Positions 20,604-32,867 of a stretch of 64,000 nt of DNA are shown piece by piece. Made by a program: the position numbers and the translations under genes. The stretch comes from Artemisia argyi. Its lineage: Eukaryota > Streptophyta > Magnoliopsida > Asterales > Asteraceae. The stretch covers positions 171,101,090 through 171,165,089 of the forward strand of contig CM060687.1 of assembly GCA_030686995.1 (NCBI GenBank). The letters run 5' to 3'. The notes beneath the pieces are model-generated. The model had not been told where the DNA came from. It was given only the letters and a program-made list of their open reading frames with translations, and ran no database searches. Position 1 is the first letter of the stretch. Each line of letters opens with the position of its first letter.

Positions 20604-21569
20604 GTTTTCTAGTTTTTCACATTTAAAGAGAGAAGTTTTGGGAGAAACCCAAAAGACGATTTTGGTGTAACTTTACAGGTTTTTCAAGGGTTCCAACCCC
20701 TTGATACCTTGCATGATTAATTAAGATAAGTGTTCTTCTAATTCAATCAATATGTCTATGTGTTGGTTGTCTATATCTTGTTCTTGTCTTAATTCTATCA
20801 TGCTAGGCTAGATCTCTTTTGTGTTTGCTTAGATCTAATGAAACCTAGATATTGATTATGTGTTGATTACTTGTTTATTCTTGTTTTTGGATGAATGATT
20901 CATATGTTAGGCTTAAGAAAACTGGCAGATCTCCAAATGGTAACATGCTTGAACGTCTTAAGAAACATGAACCGAGGCGTACTAGGTCTTTATTGGTTGT
21001 ATTTAATGCATGAGCCACTGTTTACAATCCCTATAGTTGTGCTGGGCATGGTGTAGGAGGAGATAAGAGCTCATAGAATTGGGGAGTTATGTATGCCACC
21101 CCGTGAATGGTATTAAGGAATACGATCCGTCATCCATGCAATTATAACAAGTAATTAACATGTAAAAGATATCTAGGGAGTGGTGAAATCTAAGTAAACA
21201 CATTTTCTCCAATTACTGCTCACAACTTTAGTTTAATTAGTTTATTTTCATTTTTAGTATTTTATTTTGATTGCATCTTAGTTTTGGGTTAGTTGAATAG
21301 CAACTAATTCCGCCCACTCTTCCAAAACCCGAGATTTTAATTGCTTTCTAAAAAATATAAAAATACAAAAATAATCATCCCTCACCTTTAGAACTAGTAT
21401 TTAGGCTTTCTAATCCTAGCGACACTATTCCTAAGCTGAACGATCAATCCCCCGGTACTTGTCACTATACTATACTACAATGATCAGGTACACTGCCTGG
21501 TGGGGGTTGTAAGCTTCTTGAGATCCCTCGAGAGGTAAAGCCTGTTGCGATTCCCACGCATCAAGTTTT

Positions 21570-21587
21570 TGGCGCCGCAGCCCGGGG
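21570..21587 (+). other. Element D primer-binding site
   Basis: TGGCGCCGCAGCCCGGGG, six bases after the LTR. It resembles the tRNA-Asp site seen in element C over its first eight bases, then differs. Confidence 0.6.
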
Positions 21588-21734
21588 AATAGTTATTGTC
21601 TAGGTTAGAACTTCTTTTTATTAGGTCTACTTGCTAGATTCCTTTCTAGTAAGATTTTATTTTTATTTCTAGGTTTTCTTTAGTCTATCTTATTTCTTCG
21701 TGCTTTTGTTCGTAACTCTTTACCATCCGACATC

Positions 21735-22949
21735 ATGGAAGGTGGTAACATCTTTGAACCCGTCATCCCACCACAACAAAACCCACCATTAGAACCCCTT
21801 AGGCCCCGAACCTTAGGAGAGTATTCCCGACCTAGCCACCAAGGCTACCGAAACACCATTGAGCTCACCGGAGCCAATGTGACCCCCTTGCGATCCGACA
21901 CCATCCGGTTGGTGCAACGCGGATGTGCATTCCATGGACTTCGTTCCGAAGATCCAAACCAACATCTTAAGGACTTTCTCCAAATCGTAGATTCCATAGA
22001 CCTAGGTGTTGAAACTAGAGAGACTACCCGTTTACGCCTATTCCAATTCTCTCTACGGGATCAAGCTAGTCAATGGCTTGAGCGTTTACCCGCGGGATCC
22101 ATCACCACATGGGATGATCTCACCACTCGTTTCCTTGCTCAATTTTTCCCACCGGGGAGAACTACTAAGCTTAGGAATGACATCTTGATGTTCCAACAAC
22201 GTCAAAATGAAACCTTTTATGAAGCATGGATTCGATATACAGACCTACTCCGAAAAGTCCCTCATCATGGCATCGAACCATGGCTCCAGATCCAAATCTC
22301 TTACGATAAGGTTGACTATCAAACAAGGAAAGCCATTGATTACGCAGCCAAGGGTAGGCTAGATAGACTTAGCGTTGACGAGTGCTGGAAAGTTCTTGAG
22401 GAGTTGGCACAATACGAAGAGGAAGGATGGGAGGACCCGATGTTCCCAAGCAAGGTAAAACTTGACTACGCATGTTCCACCCAAGAAGAGTTGTTAGGAA
22501 GCATCGAGAAGCAGGTAAATGAATTAATAAGTATTGAGAAACTTGCTGCTGAACCTGTGTGGAATCATAATCTACGCAGGAATACGGTTGTCAACCAGAA
22601 TTTTCCTGAACGTTCACGACAAGAGGAATTCGAAGGGATAATGGTAACCTTCATGGATAATCAGGAAAAACAAATCCAGCACCTAGAAGCACGCATGGAG
22701 AGTACACATAAAGCATTTATGAATTTCGCTGACCAATTCATGTCAAGGGTCAAAGAAAGGATCAAGGAAGATTCCGTACCTAAAAAAATCGAAAAGGTCT
22801 TCGAGGTCTCAACCCCGTTGATGTTTAACCAAGAGGATAATGAGAAGCTTTACCCACGTGCTTCACCGTCAATTACCCCCACTCTCGTGAGCATCCTCAG
22901 AAAGAAAAGAATTCGCAATTCCATAACATTTTCGTTGGATGCCTGCTAA
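21735..22949 (+). CDS. Element D gag (404 aa, frameshifted at its end)
   Basis: Retrotransposon gag protein of gypsy type, which would form the particle shell. The gag core lies at about residues 60-215, with blocks R-L-R-L-F-Q-F-S-L, A-S-Q-W-L-E, W-D-D-L-T-T-R-F-L and E-T-F-Y-E-A-W-x-R-Y. The C-terminal half is helical and charged. No zinc knuckle is seen. The start is the ATG at 21735, about 170 bp after the primer site, just after a short leader shared with element E. From about 22855 the +1/+2 frame continues open to a TAA at 23180-23182 and looks like the true tail. A small indel has therefore probably truncated this copy. Confidence 0.82.
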   Translation: MEGGNIFEPVIPPQQNPPLEPLRPRTLGEYSRPSHQGYRNTIELTGANVTPLRSDTIRLVQRGCAFHGLRSEDPNQHLKDFLQIVDSIDLGVETRETTRLRLFQFSLRDQASQWLERLPAGSITTWDDLTTRFLAQFFPPGRTTKLRNDILMFQQRQNETFYEAWIRYTDLLRKVPHHGIEPWLQIQISYDKVDYQTRKAIDYAAKGRLDRLSVDECWKVLEELAQYEEEGWEDPMFPSKVKLDYACSTQEELLGSIEKQVNELISIEKLAAEPVWNHNLRRNTVVNQNFPERSRQEEFEGIMVTFMDNQEKQIQHLEARMESTHKAFMNFADQFMSRVKERIKEDSVPKKIEKVFEVSTPLMFNQEDNEKLYPRASPSITPTLVSILRKKRIRNSITFSLDAC

Positions 22950-23878
22950 CCACATTCCCAAACCTATCTAAGAAAAGTTCTTTTGGTTTTAAACCCAGTG
23001 TAAAGAGGTTGCACCTCAAAAACACCACTGATTTGAAACCCCCTATGGAACAACATCTTTCTTCTCACACCAATGACCCGTGCATGGGGATCAACTTAGC
23101 CAAAACGTCACCAGACCCCTTCTACAACCTTACCTCTTTCCGTGACAGTAATGAGACGTTCGACCCTGGTGGACTTCGTTAACGGAATAGCTACTCATGG
23201 GTTTTACTAATGTTTAGTTATTCACGCAAAGAGCAGGGACTGAACATGGAACTACTCCAAACCTCACCTTACACGGGCATTTGACGGCGTCAGATTTAAC
23301 TCTTGACGCCGTCAGCTAGATGAATCTGCAATATTAACCCAAAACCAATCACTTTCAACCCATACCCTACAAATCTCACCCAAAGTGCTGCTGCTACTCC
23401 GATTCTCCAACCTCCAATTCGACGTCTTCCGCATCCAATCTTCACTTGGTAAGTGATTCTTCTTCATCCTTTTTCGATCAATTGTCCCTAGGACCCATCA
23501 ATTTGAAAAACCCCTTTCGCCCGAAACCCCACTCTCGACCCTTCATTAACGAATCATAATACCATCCATTTGGTGATTTGTAATCATGGGGTTACCATTT
23601 GATGATGTTGTCTTACTCAAATCATGCATTAATTTAGAGAAAACCCATCATGCCTCGGATTCTTTGACCCCCACCCTTGTTTCCTGATTAAAGGAGCGTT
23701 TGGGTAATGGGTTAAGAGTTTGAAAATTTATTTTTCCCTCGCATTTCCATGAGTCGGATTTTTGCTAAGTCTTACGGCGTCAGGACCAATCCTGACGGCG
23801 TCAGATGTATCTGACAGCAGAAATCGATAAAAATTCTTCTGCTAATTGTTTTCGTTCACTCTAACTTTCTCCAGGAAA
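22950..23878 (+). other. Element D spacer between gag and Athila-type ORF
   Basis: The first 230 bp are the shifted gag tail (to 23182). The rest is non-coding. It contains four dyad words near 23281, 23309, 23773 and 23796, the last pair about 80 bp before the next ATG. Pyrimidine-rich sequence ending CTCCAG at 23869-23874 could be a splice acceptor. Confidence 0.55.
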
Positions 23879-24827
23879 ATGAGTAAGCGATCAAGACAAC
23901 ACAGAGGTAGCTCATCCAGGTCCCAACAAGTTAATTACGGGGAAGTGGTCCACAGTTGGGGTCTATTTGACAACGATGCTGCCACCACAAAGTATTTGGA
24001 GCTTGCTAATCATCACATTGACGCTGGTTCTGTTATTGATTGGGAACTTCTTAGATCCCAAGGTCTAGAGGCTGCATTTCTGAGTAGGATCAACACTGAT
24101 GGGTTCGCTGGTCCTCAATGGGAGAGGATGTTTAGAATGAGGGAGATTTTTTATAGTGAGTTGGTAAGGGAATTCTTTGCGACTTTCCGCTTTGATCAGG
24201 CTGAGGCTAGGACGGATATGGGGGGCACCACTATCTATTTTAGGCTAGGAGGGGAAATGAGGTCGTGTTCGGTTACTGAGTTTGGTTGGAGGATTGGATT
24301 GTATACTAGGGAAGAGGTTGATGGGACTCTTATGCAGAGGTTGTTACATGGGGAGACTCAGAGGAGTGAGATGAGGTGTGTCACTTTTTGGCCGACCATA
24401 GGGGATGGGGTTTACACCTCGACTACTGGGGCTGCATCGATCAGGGACCCCATTGTTAGGTTGGCTCACAGGTGCATCACATACAGCCTGTCTGCACGTC
24501 ATGGCACTACTCACCGTGCCACTGCCTCTGATCTGTTCTACCTGTATACTATCTTTTCAGAGGATGTTTACTGCAACATCCCATTTTGGGTGGCTAGTTA
24601 TTTGAGGACCAGTGTAGGTGATAGGGATATAGATAGGGTGTATGGAGGGATGTTTGTGACCCGGTTGGCTCGCTCCTATGGTCTTCTTACTCCTGCAATC
24701 ATGGGGTATTTGAGCGACTGCGGGGGCTGTAGGGTGGTGAAGGCTAAATCCCTCAGACAGATGAGCATCTTGATGCAGATGGTGGATGGGTCCTACACCT
24801 GGTACGTGGTAGCAGGGCCTGCTGGTG

Positions 24828-24861
<34 letters not shown>

Positions 24862-25195
24862 GGGGATGCCCCAGCAGCATCAGTTTGCTGGGTATGAGGA
24901 GGGGACTGCTGACTACTACCGGCACATGGGCCGAGGAGATTGGCAGGCGCATCAGGGGCTTGGATGGGTCAGGTGGATGCTTGGAGAACCACCACTGACC
25001 AGAGATTTGACTGGATGTATGAGCACACAGTCCGCCAGATGCAGCATCTTTCGACCCATGATCACATCGAGCCCCATCTGCAGATTGACCCATTCCCTGG
25101 GCGCGAGCATGACTATCCTCCCTATGGGTATACTGGGCACCTCCCACCTGGCTATGATTACCGCTTTGGTCCTCCCCCTCAGTGATTCGTTTTGA
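23879..25195 (+). CDS. Element D Athila-type ORF (frameshifted near its end)
   Basis: About 438 aa from the ATG at 23879; upstream frame lacks an ATG. The fold resembles the Athila ORF1 family of gypsy elements (recollection): an N-terminal basic Ser/Arg stretch, then W-E-R-M-F...Y-S-E-L-V-R-E-F-F-A-T-F and F-R-L-G-G-E-M-R...T-E-F-G-W-R-I-G-L-Y blocks at about 90-160. Function of the family is unknown. A (GAT)n tract encodes a run of ten aspartates. After about 24930 the annotated frame degenerates, while another frame (24940-25185) encodes W-R-T-T-T-D-Q-R-F-D-W-M-Y-E-H and a Tyr/Pro-rich tail ending P-P-P-Q. That looks like the authentic C-terminus, so a 1-base shift is likely here. Confidence 0.75.
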
Positions 25196-26376
25196 TATCT
25201 GTGGTTCTTGAACAATTTATTCTCGGTTGTATGATTTGAAACATTTGGTCTTGTAATAGTTTAGGATTCAGCCTCTGTTGGCTTTGGACACTTTTTATTT
25301 TCTTTTAACAATTATTATGCATGTTCGACTTTTAATTTTATTGTTGGTTAATCTTTGCAACCCATGCTTTGTGTGATTTTATTTGTTTGTTTATTATTTG
25401 CTTCCGTATGCATGTTTAATTTTTATTGTTGGTTGATCATGTTTCTCAATTACAGTGTGGAAATACTTTACTTTGTTGTTTTGGCCTAGTCTTAACTCCA
25501 CCTAGAAGTATTTTTGCAAAAGATAAGTGTAAGGGGAAACCCCAAATATGTTTTTAAGAAACAAACCGATCATGATTCTCCACAATATTAAATGAACATG
25601 TATATTCGTATTTGTTAGAGTCAAATGCTTGTATTGAGTCATAATGAAGTTTTGCAGGATTTTCCAGGAAGTAGGACCAAGTTTTTCCAGAAATTTTCTG
25701 GAAACTTAACATAAGAATTTCTGCAGGTCCATTCTGACGGCGTCAGAGGTTTACTCTTGACGGCGTCAGGAGTTAAAATCTGGAAATTTTACCGGTTTTG
25801 TTTTTCTAACGGAGTCTTATGGTTTTTGTGAATTATTAAGTTTTATAATCTCCAGGAGATCAAACTTCATTCCACAAGCATTATATCTTATCTTGTTTTC
25901 TAGGATTTAGAAACTTATATAGGATGCCGCCGATTTTACGCGAGGTTGTCTTGTCTATTTTGTCAGGTTTTACAGGTTATGTATGACAAGGAGATGATTT
26001 ATATTCTGGAAGGGAAGCTTTGATTGTTCATTTTCTTGGAGGAAGATTTAACCTGGCCAACCTATAATCCATACCGAGCGAATCAGGGGAGTATTTGATT
26101 TCATTCTCTTTACTTTTTCACTTTTACATTCTTTACTTGAACATGGGGGACAATGTTCATATTAAGTGTAAGGGGAGGGTAAAAAGATGATACCTTACAT
26201 ATGCACTTTCGCTTGAGTTTGTTTTGTTTGATAGTAGATGTGTAATAAAACTATGAGAAATACTTGTTAGTGCAATTTTAGCGCCAAATTTAAAATTTTT
26301 TACAACATTTAGGAGTGAAACTTTAGCCATAGCAAGCGTCTCATGGATAGGAGATTGTATGACTAGCACATAACCG
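25196..26376 (+). other. Element D 3' non-coding region, first part
   Basis: Nearly the same as 29033-30058 in element E. It contains two dyad words (25738, 25757) and AAGTGTAAGGGG tracts (25524, 26163). It is interrupted by E at 26381 and resumes at 32868. Confidence 0.75.
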
Positions 26377-26381
26377 TATAT
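26377..26381. repeat. Target-site duplication of element E, left (TATAT)
   Basis: TATAT before TGGTGAGG, repeated at 32868-32872. Joining across it restores the sequence found uninterrupted at 30058-30075. Confidence 0.88.
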
Positions 26382-27788
26382 TGGTGAGGCGAAAAATGAT
26401 CCGTTTTTAGGGGGTCATTTAAGCCCGAATACGAATTTGTTTGATCAAATATTGCCCTAAATCGTTCCTTTTGTGATTTTAGGTACTTGGAGAGTGAATT
26501 CTGGAAAAGAAGCCATTTTGGACGTTTTTGGAGCATAAAAGTGAAGAAAACGGCAAAGTCTCAATTTTCCATGCTGGAAACAGTAGGTGACGGCGTCAAG
26601 AGTTATACCCTGACGGCGTCAAACATCAAGAATTAAAATCCGAGAGTCATGAAGGCGTCAAGAGTGTTCCTGACGGTGTCAAAGTCCCAAGAATAAAATA
26701 CCGTGGTTGATGACGGCGTCACATAGGCCGTCATAAGAAGATCAAGGCCGTCCGAGGAAGTATTTGGCGGCGAGGTGACGGCGTCACATGGTTGTCTTGA
26801 CGCCGTCGGCCATATTTTCCTATATATAGTTTTCTAGTTTTTCACATTAAAGAAAGAAGTTTTGAAGAAACCCTAAAGACGAATTTGGTGCAACTTTTAC
26901 AGGTTTTTCAAGGGTTCCAAACCCTTGATACCTTGCATTGTAATTGAGATAAGTGTTCTTCTAATTCAATCAATATGTCTATGTGTTGGTTGTCTATATC
27001 TTGTTCTTGTCTCAATTCCATTATGCTAGGCTAGATCTCCTTTGTGTTTGCTTAGATCTAATGAAACCTAGATATTGATTATGTGTTGATTACTTGTTTA
27101 TTCTTGTTCTTGGATGAATGATTTATATGTTAGGCTTAAGAAAACTGGCAGATCTCCAAATGGTAACATGCTTAAACGTCTTAAGAAACATGAACCGAGG
27201 CGTACTAGGTCTTTATTGGTTGTATTTAATGCATGAGCCACTATTTACAATCCCTATAGTTGTGCTGGGCATGGTGTAGGAGGAGATAAGAGCTCATAGA
27301 ATTGGGGAGTTATGTATGCCACCCCATGAATGGTATTAAGGAATACGATCCGTCATCCATGCAATTATAACAAGTAATTAACGTGTAAAAGATATCTAGG
27401 GAGTAGTGAAGTCTAAGTAAACACATTTTCTCCAATTACTGCTCACAACCTTAGTATAATTAGTTTATTTTCATTTTTATTATTTTATTTTGATTGCATC
27501 TTAGTTTTGGGTTAGTTGAATAGCAACTAATTCCGCCCACTCTTTCAAAACCCGAGATTTTACTTGCTTTCTAAAAAAACATAAAAATACAAAAATAATC
27601 ATCCCTCACCTTTAGAACTAGTAATTTAGGCTTTCTAATCCTAGCGACACTATTCCTAAGCTGAACGATCAATCCCCCGGTACTTGTCACTATACTATAC
27701 TACAACGATCAGGTACACTGCCTGGTGGGGGTTGTAAGCTTCTCGAGATCCCTTGACAGGTAAAGCCTGTTGCGATTCCCACGCATCA
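26382..27788 (+). repeat. Element E 5' LTR (L2)
   Basis: 1407 bp. It starts TGGTGAGG, a one-base change from TGATGAGG, and ends CGCATCA. The dyad-word cluster runs from 26588 to about 26808 and the TATA box is at 26821-26828. Confidence 0.9.
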
Positions 27789-27794
27789 AGTTTT

Positions 27795-27812
27795 TGGCGC
27801 CGCAGCCCAGGG
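27795..27812 (+). other. Element E primer-binding site
   Basis: TGGCGCCGCAGCCCAGGG, one base different from D's site. Confidence 0.6.
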
Positions 27813-27950
27813 AATAGTTATTGTGTAGGTTAGGATTTCTTTTTATTAGGTCTACTTGCTAGATTCCTTTCTAGTAAGATTTTATTTTTATTTTTAGGTC
27901 TTCTTTAGTCTATCTCATTTCTTTGTGCCTCTGTCAGTAAATTAACCTCA

Positions 27951-28886
27951 TTGACTATTCCGTTGACCATTATGGAAAACGCGAATCCACCCCTTTCCCC
28001 TGGAGAAGTGGCTGTGTTACGTGAACAAATTGAGAGTGAGATTAGGGAGCTTAGAGAGCTTAATAGGTTGATTAAGATTGAACTCGAACATACATTTAGT
28101 GACCTAGCAACCGCCTTGTATTCAAATAAGGACCTAGGGCCTAATGACTTTGTGAATATTGTTGAGAGACTAGAAGAGGAGGCAATGGATCCGAAGCTTA
28201 ACGACTACTTTAATCTATACCCCACTAAGGAGGAGATTGCATATTATAATAATCTTATTGATAACCCGCGATCTCCTTTCACCATAATTGAACCTAAGAT
28301 CAAGAGAGGCGATCCTAAGAATGCTAAGATACCATGTATGATTGGATATAGGCACATTAGCAATGCTTACATTGACTTTAAATCTCCAATCAACATTATG
28401 TCCTCAACGGTTTATAATGATATAGTGGAAACAAGACTTGAACCTAGAAGGGATCCCAAGTACCCCGGTGGAGTTTGTAACTTTGTCGGGAGAGTTAAAG
28501 GTTTACGTGTCTTTGTTGGTAATTTCACTTTTGTCACCGACTTTATGATTGTGGAGGATCTTGCTAATGTTATTGATTGTCGATTATCCAATGTTGTGTT
28601 TGGCAAACCATTTGTGGAGGAGTCTAAGTTGGAATATGATGAGGTAGAAGGTACGATCCGATTTGCAAGTAACACCGATAGTATCACGTATAGGATGCCT
28701 AATAGGATGAAAGAATTTCGCTTTATATCTCGTTTTGATAAGGACAACGTTGGTGCTTTTGAGGATATTGATGAGAAGGATAAGAAAAAGGGCATGGACT
28801 ATGTATGGGAAAAAAGGAGTCTTTATTACAAAGATTGCTTGGCCCTTGGCCAAGGTATAAAATCGATGAAGAATTTGCCCAAATGA
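27951..28886 (+). CDS. Element E dead-protease protein (311 aa, frameshifted tail)
   Basis: Homologous by eye to the second protease-like domain of element C. The N-terminal 100 residues are helical and charged (E-Q-I-E-S-E-I-R-E-L-R-E-L). The protease-like region is at about 125-235: P-C-M-I-G-Y, then Y-I-D-F-K-S-P-I-N-I-M at the catalytic position (family D-L-G-A-S), then F-V-G-N-F-T-F-V-T-D-F and V-V-F-G-K-P-F. The Asp is kept but the Gly-Ala/Ser is lost, so catalysis is unlikely. The C-terminal domain carries D-S-I-T-Y-R-M-P. The first in-frame ATG is at 27951, but the ATG at 27972 (M-E-N-A-N) fits the gag-like leader better. Near 28855 the better tail (about 38 residues to TAG 28970-28972) is in another frame. 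Confidence 0.75.
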   Translation: MTIPLTIMENANPPLSPGEVAVLREQIESEIRELRELNRLIKIELEHTFSDLATALYSNKDLGPNDFVNIVERLEEEAMDPKLNDYFNLYPTKEEIAYYNNLIDNPRSPFTIIEPKIKRGDPKNAKIPCMIGYRHISNAYIDFKSPINIMSSTVYNDIVETRLEPRRDPKYPGGVCNFVGRVKGLRVFVGNFTFVTDFMIVEDLANVIDCRLSNVVFGKPFVEESKLEYDEVEGTIRFASNTDSITYRMPNRMKEFRFISRFDKDNVGAFEDIDEKDKKKGMDYVWEKRSLYYKDCLALGQGIKSMKNLPK

Positions 28887-30823
28887 TTATGGGAGCGATT
28901 GAGAAAAAGGTGATTGGTTTCTACAAGGAATATCTACAATCGGAGAGTGGAACCAATGATGAGATCACGTAGTAACCCATGACTTTGAGTCTAGCTACAA
29001 GACTCGTAAATAAAGAAAAGCGCTTCTTGGGAGGCAACCCATGTTTTGTGTGATTCTATTTGTTTGATTGTTATTTGCTTCCGTATGCATGTTTAGTTTT
29101 TATTGTTGGTTGATCATGTTTCTCAATTAAAATGTGGAAATACTTTACTATGTTGTTTGGCCTAGTCTTAACTCCAACCTAAAAGTATTTTTGCAAAAGA
29201 TAAGTGTAAGGGGAAACCCCAAATATGTTTTTAAGAAACAAACCGATCATGATTCTCCATGATATTAAATGAACATGTATATTCGTATTTGTTAAAGTCA
29301 AATACTTGTATTGAGTCATAATGAAGTTTTGCAGGATTTTCCAGGAAGTAGGACCAAGTTTTTCCAGAAATTTTCCGGAAACTTAACATAAGAATTTCTG
29401 CAGGTCCATTCTGACGGCGTCATGAGTTTACTCTTGACGGCGTCAGGAGTTAAAATCTGGAAATTTTACCGGTTTTGTTTTTCTAGCGGAGTCTTATGGT
29501 TTTTGTGAATTATTAAGTTTTATAATCTCCAGGAAATCTGCAAACTTCATTCCACAAGCATTATATCTTACTTTGCTTTCTAGGATTTAGTAACTTATAT
29601 AGGATGCCGCCGATTTTACGCGAGGTTGTCTTGTCTATTTTTGTCAGGATTTACAGGTTATGTTCGACAAGGAGATGATTTATATTCTGGAAGGGAAGCT
29701 TTGATTGTTCATTTTCTTGGAAGAAGATTTAACCTGGCCAACCTATAATCCATACCGAGCGAATCAGGGGAGTATTTGATTTCATTCTCTTTGCTTTTTC
29801 ACTTTTACATTCTTTACTTGAACATTGGGGACAATGTTCATCTTAAGTGTAAGGGGAGGGTAAAAAGATGATACCTTACATATGCACTTTCGCTTGAGTT
29901 TGTTTTGTTTAATAGTAGATGTGTAATAAAACTATGAGAAATACTTGTTAGTGTAATTTTAGCGCCAAATTTAAAATTTTTTACAACATTTAGGAGTGAA
30001 ACTTTAACCATAGCAAGCGTCTCATGAATAGGAGATTGTATGACTAGCACATAAGCGTATATTCAGAAAAATTTTCCACCAAAAAATGTGAGGTTCGCCT
30101 TTAGATTTGATAGGAAAAGCATTCATTATTAGTGCTTATGAGTGTACCGGTAGCATTTAGATTCTAGAACTTGCGTTAGTGATGCATCCCGAGACCGCTA
30201 GTGAGACTACATTCGTGTAGTAGGATTTACTACATGATAAGAGGCATTAGGATCACCCTTGTGTTAAACCCGTATTATAATTACTTGACCATTTAAGTCA
30301 TATTACTTGGCTAGTTAAGTCAACTAATTTTTCCCACACCCTTAGCGTTGTACTCATTTTTAGTACACGAAACCCCTAGTACACCCCTCCGAGCCTATCT
30401 TTTCGTTTCTAACTTTAAGCATCTTACTTAAAGGAAGAATTTGTTACACCCCACTTAAATATACACCCAAATCGCCTTAGCCTTCCGTGTATGCGCTCAT
30501 TTTTAGTGCATTATTGTTATTTGTTAAACCCTAAGTTAACTTCCTAATTGATTACATGGTTGCTAAGTCGAGTCATATCCTTGTACATATTGTTTTGGGA
30601 CAATTGGGACTCATGGGTAAGTACTTATTTTATGGAGTAATGGGGAAGAACATAATATTATTACCCCCATATGTGCGTTAATCTTAAAAGTGCTCCAAGT
30701 GTTTTGATTTTCTTAATTCGAGTCATTAGATTAGTTTATTGTAAAGTATGTAAAAATTCAAGTGTAAGGGAAATGTTCATTCCCTATGATGTATTATTTT
30801 GGATGGTAGGGTAAGAGTGTATC

Positions 30824-30856
<33 letters not shown>

Positions 30857-31461
30857 AAAGTCAAGAAAAAGAAAAGAAAAAAATAGAAAAAGGAAAAAGA
30901 GAAAAAACATACGGACTACCATCCCGTTTCATTCTATGTTCATTTTATTTATTTTTTTGTTATTTTTCATTTATTAGCTTAAGTCGAGTCTAGTCTTGGC
31001 TTAGCAACGCCATATTGTACATGTAATTAACCAAGATTGTTAACTCGCCACCAGTAAAACTTCCTTTATCCAACAAAACCGTGTAATTCATATCCCTATA
31101 CCTAACGTTACAACCCTTTAAAAGACCTCTTTGATAGTTTATCCTAGGTGCTTACGCCATGTGGTGGAGGTTTGATCCTTTCCCAAGCCTATGGTAATCT
31201 ATTTTGCTATGACAGGTAGTGAGAGATATCTTCCATTTCCATAATGTTATATTACTTTATTACACCCGAGAGATGTAAGTATCTAAACACTATTTGTGAG
31301 GTGCTAGTGTATGACCTCCGTGCTTGTCTATTGGTCTTTGGTGGAACGATTATTTGTTGTAATTACTTTTATATTAGTGTTAAATGACCCCTAACTTGTC
31401 TTTTGAGTGGAATAAAAGCGCATTTGCTTGACGACAAGCAAATCTCAAGTGTAAGGGTATA
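28887..31461 (+). other. Element E 3' non-coding region
   Basis: It starts with the shifted ORF tail and a GGGAGGCAACCCA block (29029-29041). It contains two dyad words (29411, 29434), an A-run (30824-30852) and AAGTGTAAGGG tracts at about 29202, 29854, 30760 and 31446. The last of these abuts the 3' LTR and is the likely polypurine tract. No gene seen. Confidence 0.7.
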
Positions 31462-32867
31462 TGATGAGGTGAAAAATGATCCGTTTTTAGGGGGTCATTT
31501 AAGCCCGAATCCGAATTTATTTGATCAAATATTGCCCTAAATCGTTCCTTTTGTGATTTTAGGTACTTGGAGAGTGAATTCTGGAAAAGAAGCCATTTTG
31601 GATGTTTTTGGAGCATAAAAGTGAAGAAAACGGCAAAGTCTCAATTTTCTATGCTGGAAACAGTAGGTGACGGCGTCAAGAGTTATACCCTGACGGCGTC
31701 AAACATCAAGAATTAAAATCCGAGAGTCATGAAGGCGTCAAGAATGTTCCTGACGGCGTCAAAGTCCCAAGAATAAAATACCGTGGTTGATGACGGCGTC
31801 ACATAGGCCGTCATAAGAAGATCAAGGCCGTCCGAGGAAGTATTTGGCGGCGAGGTGACGGCGTCACATGGTTGTCTTGATGCCGTCAGCCATATTTTCC
31901 TATATATAGTTTTCTAGTTTTTCACATTAAAGAAAGAAGTTTTGGAGAAACCCTAAAGACGAATTTGGTGCAACTTTTACAGGTTTTTCAAGGGTTCCAA
32001 ACCCTTGATACCTTGCATTGTAATTGAGATAAGTGTTCTTCTAATTCAATCAATATGTCTATGTGTTGGTTTTCTATATCTTGTTCTTGTCTCAATTCCA
32101 TTATGCTAGGCTAGATCTCCTTTGTGTTTGCTTAGATCTAATGAAACCTAGATATTGATTATGTGTTGATTACTTGTTTATTCTTGTTTTTGGATGAATG
32201 ATTTATATGTTAGGCTTAAGAAAACTAGCAGATCTCCAAATGGTAACATGCTTGAACGTCTTAAGAAACATGAACCGAGGCGTACTAGGTCTTTATTAGT
32301 TGTATTTAATGCATGAGCCACTGTTTACAATCCCTATAGTTGTGCTGGGCATGGTGTAGGAGGAGATAAGAGCTCATAGAATTGGGGAGTTATGTATGCC
32401 ACCCCATGAATGGTATTAAGGAATACGATCCGTCATCCATGCAATTATAACAAGTAATTAACGTGTAAAAGATATCTAGGGAGTAGTGAAGTCTAAGTAA
32501 ACACATTTTCTCCAATTACTGCTCACAACCTTAGTATAATAAGTTTATTTTCATTTTTATTATTTTATTTTGATTGCATCTTAGTTTTAGGTTAGTTGAA
32601 TAGCAACTAATTTCGCCCACTCTTTCAAAATCCGAGATTTTACTTGCTTTCTAAAAAACATAAAAATACAAAAATAATCATCCCTCACCTTTAGAACTAG
32701 TAATTTAGGCTTTCTAATCCTAGCGACACTGTTCCTAAGCTGAACGATCAATCCCCCGGTACTTGTCACTATACTATACTACAACGATCAGGTACACTGC
32801 CTGGTGGGGGTTGTAAGCTTCTCGAGATCCCTCGAGAGGTAAAGCCTGTTGCGATTCCCACGCATCA
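31462..32867 (+). repeat. Element E 3' LTR (L3)
   Basis: 1406 bp, TGATGAGG...CGCATCA, same subtype as 26382-27788, with the dyad-word cluster and TATA box. Confidence 0.9.

Larger units (their letters stand above)
20115..21563 (+). repeat. Element D 5' LTR (L1)
   Basis: 1449 bp, TGATGAGG...CGCATCA. It contains the TGACGGCGTCA cluster (20321-20583) and a TATA box. Closest to 34247-35695; both share an insertion-rich motif block that E's LTRs lack. Confidence 0.92.
26382..32867 (+). mobile_element. Element E: D-family element carrying only the dead-protease gene
   Basis: 6.5 kb with LTRs 26382-27788 and 31462-32867 of one subtype, distinct from D's LTRs. It shares D's primer site, 5' leader, 3' region and tracts. 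Its only gene is at 27951-28886. It inserted in D's 3' region. Confidence 0.88.

Noticed and set aside
24557..25147. 196-codon minus-strand frame
   Set aside because: Antisense of the Athila-type ORF; contains the poly-Ile shadow of the Asp run.
26382..32867. Initial reading of the four LTRs (20115-35695) as a tandem array made by unequal recombination
   Set aside because: LTR subtypes pair as outer/outer and inner/inner, and inner TSD TATAT restores D exactly; simple nesting explains it.
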